NCBI GenBank assembly: GCA_026014605.1
Contig: JAOZIC010000209.1
Span: forward strand, 1-7,891
From: Candidatus Bathyarchaeota archaeon
GTDB lineage: Archaea; Thermoproteota; Bathyarchaeia; Bathyarchaeales; Bathyarchaeaceae
DNA: 7,891 nt
Direction of reading: 5' to 3'
Made by a program: the position numbers and the translations under genes. Positions 1-3,697 of this stretch are shown piece after piece; position 1 is the stretch's first letter, and each line of letters starts with the position of its first letter. The notes under the pieces are model-generated. The model did not search any database and had not been told where the DNA came from. It saw only the letters and a program-made list of their open reading frames with translations.

Positions 1-132
1 TGGACAATGCTAATCTACATCGAGAACCCAGACAGTATTTCGATCAACGACATTGGTCTAACAGTCAGCATTGAAATATTCACAGCTCAAGCAATGTATT
101 ACAGGGAATCCAACGTTGAAGCAGTAACTTAA
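1..132 (+). CDS. Type IV pilin-like protein, 3' end only (divergent paralogue)
   Basis: The open frame runs in from the left edge and ends at a TAA at 130-132, giving the last 43 residues of a protein. It aligns without gaps to the C-termini of the three complete pilins downstream: the PDSIS-NDIGLTV core, then AQAMYY and SNVEA match PDSISVNDIGLTV, SQAMYY and CNVEA. The DNA is clearly divergent, with different synonymous codons throughout, unlike the three downstream copies, which are identical here. The lone cysteine of those copies (KECNVEA) is a serine (RESNVEA). It is probably a fourth member of the array and likely a surface filament subunit. Its N-terminal half, leader and promoter lie outside the window, so the call rests on this C-terminal similarity alone. 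Confidence 0.8.
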   Translation, partial: WTMLIYIENPDSISINDIGLTVSIEIFTAQAMYYRESNVEAVT

Positions 133-137
133 AATTC

Positions 138-168
138 TCCCCTTCTTTTTTAGGGGATTCCATTTTTC
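138..168 (+). terminator. Putative terminator after the truncated pilin
   Basis: TCCCCT at 138-143 can pair with AGGGGA at 152-157 around an 8-nt T-rich loop, followed by a short T run (163-167). It lies 6 nt after the stop codon. The T-rich loop alone could serve as an archaeal T-tract terminator, so the role of the hairpin is uncertain. Confidence 0.5.
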
Positions 169-301
169 TAAAATGAATTGATAATAACATATATTGTATT
201 ATTTGGATATAACAAAAACAATACAACTTAAAAGACATGATATGAATTTTTTCCTTTCTGTTTTTAAATATTAATTAATCAGAAAATGGATAACCGATGC
301 A

Positions 302-332
302 AATATGTAACTTTTTGACACGTACAAACGGT
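302..332 (+). promoter_or_regulatory. Pilin-type promoter element, copy 1
   Basis: The two-part element is AATATGTA at 302-309 and ACGTACAAACGGT at 320-332. The A of ATATGTA is 17 nt before the A of ACG, the same spacing as in the other three copies in the window. The ATATGTA box begins 69 nt before the ATG of the first complete pilin gene. By analogy with archaeal promoters it may be the TATA box, which would place transcription start near 330-335 and leave a leader of about 40 nt. That assignment is inference; the conservation is seen directly. Confidence 0.6.
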
Positions 333-371
333 CATATCATTTTTTGTTGTAGCGAGTTTTTGGAGATAAAA

Positions 372-926
372 ATGAAGGACCTACGAAGAAATCGTATGGC
401 TTTAAGCACAGTAGTAACAACGCTGATCATACTAGTAGTCTCAGTACTACTCGCAGGAGTAGTATCATACTTCGCCATCAACGTCACCAGCACACGAGTA
501 CAAGAAGAATCAGTACACCTAACAAAACAACACGTATGGCACGACGGAGATTCCAGTTCTCAGGCAGCTTTCTTGATGATTAACACAGGTGGTAGAGACC
601 TAGTCATCGACAAAATAAGCGTCCGAGGACAAGAATCCGAATGGAATACAGTTTACTATAACACAACAACCAACTCACTCTCAGCAGACCTATCATTCAA
701 CGCAACCTTGAGTGGAACTAGCGGAAACATCAGTGTAGGCGGGACACCCTACCTGTTCACCCAAGCTTCCACAGACATCACAGTAAGATCAGGATACACA
801 ATCTTGGTCTACATCACCAGCCCAGACAGCATCTCAGTCAACGACATCGGCCTAACCGTCGGAATGACAGTACACACATCACAAGCAATGTACTACAAAG
901 AATGCAACGTAGAAGCCACAGCATAA
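372..926 (+). CDS. Type IV pilin-like surface filament subunit, mosaic paralogue 1
   Basis: This encodes 184 residues. A basic leader (KDLRRNR, residues 2-8) precedes the predicted prepilin peptidase site between Ala10 and Leu11. The hydrophobic helix LSTVVTTLIILVVSVLLAG (11-29) and following residues to about 36 form the type IV pilin assembly helix. The rest is a beta-rich, secreted-looking head. Residues 11-89 and 149-182 are identical to the next two paralogues; residues 90-148 vary. Sequons lie at Asn37 (shared) and at Asn97, Asn110 and Asn119 in the variable part. The only cysteine is Cys178. I chose ATG 372 because TGGAG at 361-365 sits 6 nt upstream and because a longer reading from 297 would translate the promoter element. 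The role as a filament subunit is inferred from the leader and helix, with support from the ATPase and platform genes downstream. The residue before Ala10 is Met rather than the usual Lys/Arg, so processing should be confirmed. Confidence 0.85.
   Translation: MKDLRRNRMALSTVVTTLIILVVSVLLAGVVSYFAINVTSTRVQEESVHLTKQHVWHDGDSSSQAAFLMINTGGRDLVIDKISVRGQESEWNTVYYNTTTNSLSADLSFNATLSGTSGNISVGGTPYLFTQASTDITVRSGYTILVYITSPDSISVNDIGLTVGMTVHTSQAMYYKECNVEATA
403..637 (+). repeat. Identical 5' pilin block, copy 1
   Basis: This 235-bp block is identical, by direct comparison, to 1076-1310 and 1754-1988. It starts inside the first codon of the predicted mature protein (Leu11) and stops in codon 89, just before the variable segment. 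Copy 1 differs from the other two in its leader-coding bases (372-402). Confidence 0.9.
816..921 (+). repeat. Identical 3' pilin block, copy 1
   Basis: This 106-bp block is identical to 1492-1597 and 2161-2266. It encodes the conserved C-terminal strands from TSPDSIS to KECNVEAT and stops two codons before the end, where the last residue differs among copies (Ala, Gly, Glu). Confidence 0.9.
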
Positions 927-932
927 AAATAA

Positions 933-965
933 TGGATGGAAACATCCAACCCTTTTTCTTTTTTT
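933..965 (+). terminator. Hairpin plus T-tract terminator, pilin 1
   Basis: TGGATG at 933-938 pairs with CATCCA at 943-948 around a GAAA tetraloop, followed by a T-rich run (953-965). It sits 6 nt after the stop codon. The first 22 bases (933-954) are repeated exactly after pilin 2, so the terminator belongs to the duplicated unit. Confidence 0.75.
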
Positions 966-974
966 ACAAAATTT

Positions 975-1005
975 AATATGTAATTTTTTGTTACGCACAA
1001 ATTTT
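975..1005 (+). promoter_or_regulatory. Pilin-type promoter element, copy 2
   Basis: AATATGTA (975-982) is followed by TTACGCACAAATTTT with ACG starting at 993, again 17 nt from the ATATGTA start. The box is 69 nt before ATG 1045, exactly as in copy 1. A small dyad, TTTGT-TACGC-ACAAA, lies in the downstream part and could be an operator; that is speculative. Confidence 0.6.
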
Positions 1006-1044
1006 CTTATCGTTTTTTGGCGTAGCGGGGTCTGGAGATAAAAT

Positions 1045-1602
1045 ATGAGGGACTTACAAAGAAACCGCTTGGCTCTAAGCACAGTAGTAACAACGCTGAT
1101 CATACTAGTAGTCTCAGTACTACTCGCAGGAGTAGTATCATACTTCGCCATCAACGTCACCAGCACACGAGTACAAGAAGAATCAGTACACCTAACAAAA
1201 CAACACGTATGGCACGACGGAGATTCCAGTTCTCAGGCAGCTTTCTTGATGATTAACACAGGTGGTAGAGACCTAGTCATCGACAAAATAAGCGTCCGAG
1301 GACAAGAATCACTCTGGACCACAGTATTCTACAACGTAACATCTGACTCAATTTCTGACGATTTACCATACGTCAGTGGAATGGACAATGAAACAGAAGT
1401 TGATTTGGGGAACGAAAGTTACGATTATAAATTCCTTGTTGCAGGCAATGACATCACAGTTCGGTCAGGATTCAGCATCATAGTATACATAACCAGCCCA
1501 GACAGCATCTCAGTCAACGACATCGGCCTAACCGTCGGAATGACAGTACACACATCACAAGCAATGTACTACAAAGAATGCAACGTAGAAGCCACAGGAT
1601 AA
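1045..1602 (+). CDS. Type IV pilin-like surface filament subunit, mosaic paralogue 2
   Basis: This encodes 185 residues with the same plan as paralogue 1: leader RDLQRNRLA cut after Ala10, hydrophobic assembly helix 11-36, invariant region to residue 89, variable segment, invariant C-terminal region. DNA from the ATG to 1310 is identical to paralogue 3, leader included. The variable part differs strongly from the other two and is acidic around residues 114-126. Sequons there are Asn97, Asn115 and Asn123, plus the shared Asn37. Cys179 is the only cysteine. The start is set by TGGAG (1033-1037) 7 nt before the ATG. About 70 bases of the variable part (from about 1378) use T-ending codons unlike the flanks. 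The leader residue before Ala10 is Leu, not Lys/Arg. Which copy is the major subunit cannot be told from sequence. Confidence 0.86.
   Translation: MRDLQRNRLALSTVVTTLIILVVSVLLAGVVSYFAINVTSTRVQEESVHLTKQHVWHDGDSSSQAAFLMINTGGRDLVIDKISVRGQESLWTTVFYNVTSDSISDDLPYVSGMDNETEVDLGNESYDYKFLVAGNDITVRSGFSIIVYITSPDSISVNDIGLTVGMTVHTSQAMYYKECNVEATG
1076..1310 (+). repeat. Identical 5' pilin block, copy 2
   Basis: Identical to 403-637 and 1754-1988. Between copies 2 and 3 the identity also covers the leader, extending left to the ATG (1045-1310 against 1723-1988, 266 bp). Confidence 0.9.
1492..1597 (+). repeat. Identical 3' pilin block, copy 2
   Basis: Identical to 816-921 and 2161-2266. Between copies 2 and 3 the identity extends left to give 133 bp (1465-1597 against 2134-2266), so these two are the closest pair at both ends. 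Confidence 0.9.
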
Positions 1603-1612
1603 ACTATAAAAC

Positions 1613-1645
1613 TGGATGGAAACATCCAACCCTTCTTTCTTTTTT
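1613..1645 (+). terminator. Hairpin plus T-tract terminator, pilin 2
   Basis: This is the same six-base stem (TGGATG/CATCCA) and GAAA loop as after pilin 1, at 1613-1628, followed by a pyrimidine- and T-rich run to 1645. It lies 10 nt after the stop codon. Confidence 0.75.
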
Positions 1646-1651
1646 CAATTC

Positions 1652-1682
1652 AATGTGTAGTTTTTTGTTACGCACAAATCGT
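1652..1682 (+). promoter_or_regulatory. Pilin-type promoter element, copy 3
   Basis: AATGTGTA (1652-1659) carries one change from AATATGTA. TTACGCACAAATCGT follows, with ACG at 1670, keeping the 17-nt spacing. The box starts 70 nt before ATG 1723. The TTTGT/ACAAA dyad is present as in copy 2. Confidence 0.6.
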
Positions 1683-1722
1683 GATTACTTTTTTTGATGT
1701 AAAAATGTTTGGAGATAAAAAA

Positions 1723-2271
1723 ATGAGGGACTTACAAAGAAACCGCTTGGCTCTAAGCACAGTAGTAACAACGCTGATCATACTAGTAGTCTCAGTACTA
1801 CTCGCAGGAGTAGTATCATACTTCGCCATCAACGTCACCAGCACACGAGTACAAGAAGAATCAGTACACCTAACAAAACAACACGTATGGCACGACGGAG
1901 ATTCCAGTTCTCAGGCAGCTTTCTTGATGATTAACACAGGTGGTAGAGACCTAGTCATCGACAAAATAAGCGTCCGAGGACAAGAATCCGAATGGACCAA
2001 CGTATACTACAACATCACATCCACTTCAATCGCCGCAGACCTACCATACAACGCAACACTCAGCGATGGTGGAACCATTACCATAGGTACTGGTTTCATA
2101 TTCTCGAATACAACCACTGACATCACCGTAAAATCAGGATTCAGCATCATAGTATACATAACCAGCCCAGACAGCATCTCAGTCAACGACATCGGCCTAA
2201 CCGTCGGAATGACAGTACACACATCACAAGCAATGTACTACAAAGAATGCAACGTAGAAGCCACAGAATAG
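1723..2271 (+). CDS. Type IV pilin-like surface filament subunit, mosaic paralogue 3
   Basis: This encodes 182 residues, the shortest of the three because of a shorter variable centre. The leader RDLQRNRLA, assembly helix 11-36, invariant N-terminal region to residue 89 and C-terminal region match the other copies. The variable part shares EW at 90-91 and the Asn97 and Asn110 sequons with paralogue 1, but its end (LPYNATLSDGG, then the Asn129 sequon) is its own. Downstream of that, residues 138 onward again match paralogue 2. Cys176 is the only cysteine. ATG 1723 was chosen because GGAG at 1711-1714 lies 8 nt upstream and the start matches the other copies. In-frame GTG 1681 and ATG 1705 would put the promoter or ribosome site inside the gene. 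It is the last pilin before the machinery operon and has a different terminator. Confidence 0.86.
   Translation: MRDLQRNRLALSTVVTTLIILVVSVLLAGVVSYFAINVTSTRVQEESVHLTKQHVWHDGDSSSQAAFLMINTGGRDLVIDKISVRGQESEWTNVYYNITSTSIAADLPYNATLSDGGTITIGTGFIFSNTTTDITVKSGFSIIVYITSPDSISVNDIGLTVGMTVHTSQAMYYKECNVEATE
1754..1988 (+). repeat. Identical 5' pilin block, copy 3
   Basis: Identical to 403-637 and 1076-1310. The offsets between successive copies are 673 and 678 bp, with the difference arising in the variable centre and the spacers. Confidence 0.9.
2161..2266 (+). repeat. Identical 3' pilin block, copy 3
   Basis: Identical to 816-921 and 1492-1597. Identity ends at the last codon before the stop, and the stop itself changes from TAA to TAG. 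Confidence 0.9.
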
Positions 2272-2278
2272 AATGCCC

Positions 2279-2315
2279 TATTGGACGTTTACGTCCAATA
2301 CTTCTCCCTTTTTTT
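2279..2315 (+). terminator. Strong hairpin terminator after pilin 3
   Basis: TATTGGACGT (2279-2288) is fully complementary to ACGTCCAATA (2291-2300), giving a 9-10 bp stem, followed by a T-rich run to 2315. It is unrelated in sequence to the GAAA-loop hairpins after pilins 1 and 2. It probably separates the pilin array from the machinery operon. Confidence 0.75.
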
Positions 2316-2322
2316 GACCAAT

Positions 2323-2353
2323 AATATGTAGTTGGAATCTACGTACAAATCGT
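2323..2353 (+). promoter_or_regulatory. Pilin-type promoter element, copy 4, ahead of the machinery operon
   Basis: AATATGTA (2323-2330) and CTACGTACAAATCGT, with ACG at 2341, reproduce the two-part element at the same 17-nt spacing. The middle differs: GTTGGAATC replaces the T run. It lies 91-124 nt before the candidate starts of the first operon gene, so the leader would be longer than in the pilin genes. Its presence suggests shared control of pilins and machinery. Confidence 0.55.
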
Positions 2354-2401
2354 CTTAACCCTTCAAGTAAGAATCAGTTTTCGTACACACTCAGAACGGA
2401 C

Positions 2402-2407
2402 GGAGGG
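2402..2407 (+). promoter_or_regulatory. GGAGGG Shine-Dalgarno-like site with no standard start codon behind it
   Basis: This is the best ribosome-binding match near the first operon gene, yet it is 40 nt before the TTG start used here. An in-frame ATT lies at 2415-2417, 7 nt downstream of the site, and is followed by codons for a basic peptide (SKQRKHRTK) that reads into the leader without a stop. The site therefore bears directly on the choice of start. Confidence 0.5.
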
Positions 2408-2447
2408 AAGAAAGATTTCAAAACAGCGCAAACACAGGACAAAGTTT

Positions 2448-3245
2448 TTGAAGTCAAAAAAAGCGTTTAGTATTCCAATTACGTTTCTAATGCTGTTCGC
2501 TTCCCTTTTTGTCGTAATCTCGGTTACATACTACTTTGCAGTTTCCAAAGTCACCACCAACAGCCAAATGCTTAATGTTTCATCTGCAAAACAGAACATG
2601 AACACACTAGAACAGACAGTTCAATACGTTCTTTGGCAACCGGGCTCTAGTAAAACCTACGAGTTTGGGGACTGCGGAGGGACACTGAAAACAGAGCCCT
2701 CAGCAAACCTGCTAACAATAAACATAACCGACGGCACGTTCTCTGAGGTTATTTTCAATTCTTCAATCGGAGCAGTAGCATACGAGCTACCGTATTCAAA
2801 GTCGGCAGACACTGGACTGTATTTGAAGGGCACAAGCCAAGTTGTCGAAAACAAAACAGGCGCAGTAATGACGCAACTATACATTGAAAGTGGAGAAGAG
2901 CACCCAGAAATCACACTTCGTTACCGCCCAAAAGTCACTGTAACAACAGCAGGAACACAAAACGACAAACCAGTCAACAATGTCCGAATTTATGTTGTGA
3001 ACTTGAACACTTCCCAAAACATCCATTTGATGGGAAAGATTCCACTAAAAAGTAGCTGCGTAAACGCCGAAACCTCCGTCAACAGCTATAACGTATCCTA
3101 TTCGCCGTCAACACTAGCAGTTCAAGTTACGTTAAGTGGCCGCCAAGCCCAAGTTTCAGCTCCAATCGAAAGCAACGCAAACGGGGCAATAATCAACGTC
3201 GAATTAGTCGTTTGCAACACAACAATCGAACGGTGGGACAGATAA
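2448..3245 (+). CDS. Minor pilin-like secreted protein, first gene of the machinery operon
   Basis: From TTG 2448 this encodes 265 residues. The N-terminus KSKKA-FSIPITFLMLFASLF has a basic leader, an Ala/Phe boundary at residues 6-7 fitting a class III cleavage site, and a hydrophobic helix to about residue 31. After a polar stretch comes WQPGSS (63-68) and then GDCGG (74-78), a pattern I recall from archaeal pseudopilin-like proteins. The remainder is beta-rich with at least seven N-X-S/T sequons, so it probably faces outside the cell. There is no ATG before residue 15, which would cut into the helix, so a non-ATG start is needed. TTG has only a weak AGGAC upstream. An ATT at 2415 with a good GGAGGG site would add 11 basic-rich residues. 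It is probably a minor or initiating subunit of the filament. The family is not recognised with certainty, and the exact 5' end is uncertain. Confidence 0.75.
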   Translation: MKSKKAFSIPITFLMLFASLFVVISVTYYFAVSKVTTNSQMLNVSSAKQNMNTLEQTVQYVLWQPGSSKTYEFGDCGGTLKTEPSANLLTINITDGTFSEVIFNSSIGAVAYELPYSKSADTGLYLKGTSQVVENKTGAVMTQLYIESGEEHPEITLRYRPKVTVTTAGTQNDKPVNNVRIYVVNLNTSQNIHLMGKIPLKSSCVNAETSVNSYNVSYSPSTLAVQVTLSGRQAQVSAPIESNANGAIINVELVVCNTTIERWDR

Positions 3246-3249
3246 AACA

Positions 3250-3693
3250 ATGCCGTCAATAATACCAAGCTACGTTTACACCTTTTTTGCACTAACAATA
3301 GTAGGCACAATTTTGATTTGCACATTCAGCACATTTGCGGTTTCCGTAAAACAGGACGTTGAAACAGAACAACTCAAAAACCTGTTAGAATACGTCGCCG
3401 CAGAAAGCTGCGAACTCATTTCAACAAGTAGCGTAAACAACTCAACAGCATCCATTAAATTGACAATGCCACCCCGTTTAGGCGAAAACAGGTACTGGAT
3501 ACAATTCAGAAACGATTCATCAACAGCGTGGATAGAAGGCGGTCTAGGAACAACGCCAGTTCAAACTTCGCTTACTGTGTTTGTTCCAGGATTAGTAAAC
3601 GCTTCAGGATTATTCATCAGCGGGTACGGTTTTGCTGAACTTGAGTGCCAAACCCAAGGAACTACAACTTTTTTGAACTTAACGGGGGCATAA
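3250..3693 (+). CDS. Small membrane-anchored pseudopilin-like protein
   Basis: This encodes 147 residues and begins 4 nt after the previous stop. The N-terminus goes almost directly into a hydrophobic segment (about residues 5-33, with TFFALTIVGTILICTF), followed by a charged, probably helical stretch (KQDVETEQLKNLLEYVAAE, about 34-52) and a beta-rich end. This is the shape of a type IV pilin-like minor subunit, but there is no basic leader, so it may be an uncleaved membrane-anchored component. Sequons (NST, NDS, NAS, NLT) suggest the C-terminal part is outside the membrane. Cys54 and a second cysteine near the C-terminus (LECQT) could form a disulfide bond. The ribosome site is weak (GGTGGG about 12 nt upstream), consistent with translational coupling. 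It is named by shape and context only. Confidence 0.75.
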   Translation: MPSIIPSYVYTFFALTIVGTILICTFSTFAVSVKQDVETEQLKNLLEYVAAESCELISTSSVNNSTASIKLTMPPRLGENRYWIQFRNDSSTAWIEGGLGTTPVQTSLTVFVPGLVNASGLFISGYGFAELECQTQGTTTFLNLTGA

Positions 3694-3697
3694 CAAA

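Noticed and set aside
194..226. Inverted repeat TTGTATT/AATACAA in the spacer before pilin 1
   Set aside because: Seven-base AT-rich arms 19 nt apart are easily expected by chance in such AT-rich DNA, and they are absent before the other pilins.
297..371. Longer start for pilin 1 from ATG 297
   Set aside because: It would translate the conserved promoter element and place the GGAG site inside the gene; ATG 372 matches the start of the other copies.
879..1166. Reverse-strand open frame of 95 codons
   Set aside because: It covers the end of pilin 1, the terminator, the promoter and the start of pilin 2 on the opposite strand, with no ribosome site or recognisable protein.
1681..1722. GTG 1681 or ATG 1705 as the start of pilin 3
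   Set aside because: Both precede or contain the GGAG site at 1711-1714 and would add residues absent from the paralogues ahead of a leader of the correct form.
638..2160. Diversity-generating retroelement target regions
   Set aside because: The variable segments are central rather than C-terminal, differ in length and not mainly at adenines, and no reverse transcriptase or template repeat is visible.
372..2271. CRISPR or short tandem repeat array
   Set aside because: The repeat unit of about 675 bp is a whole gene with promoter and terminator; there are no short repeats with regular spacers.
372..2271. Assembly artefact creating identical blocks
   Set aside because: The copies have different centres, spacers, terminators and last codons, which argues against simple duplication by assembly. 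It cannot be fully excluded without read data.
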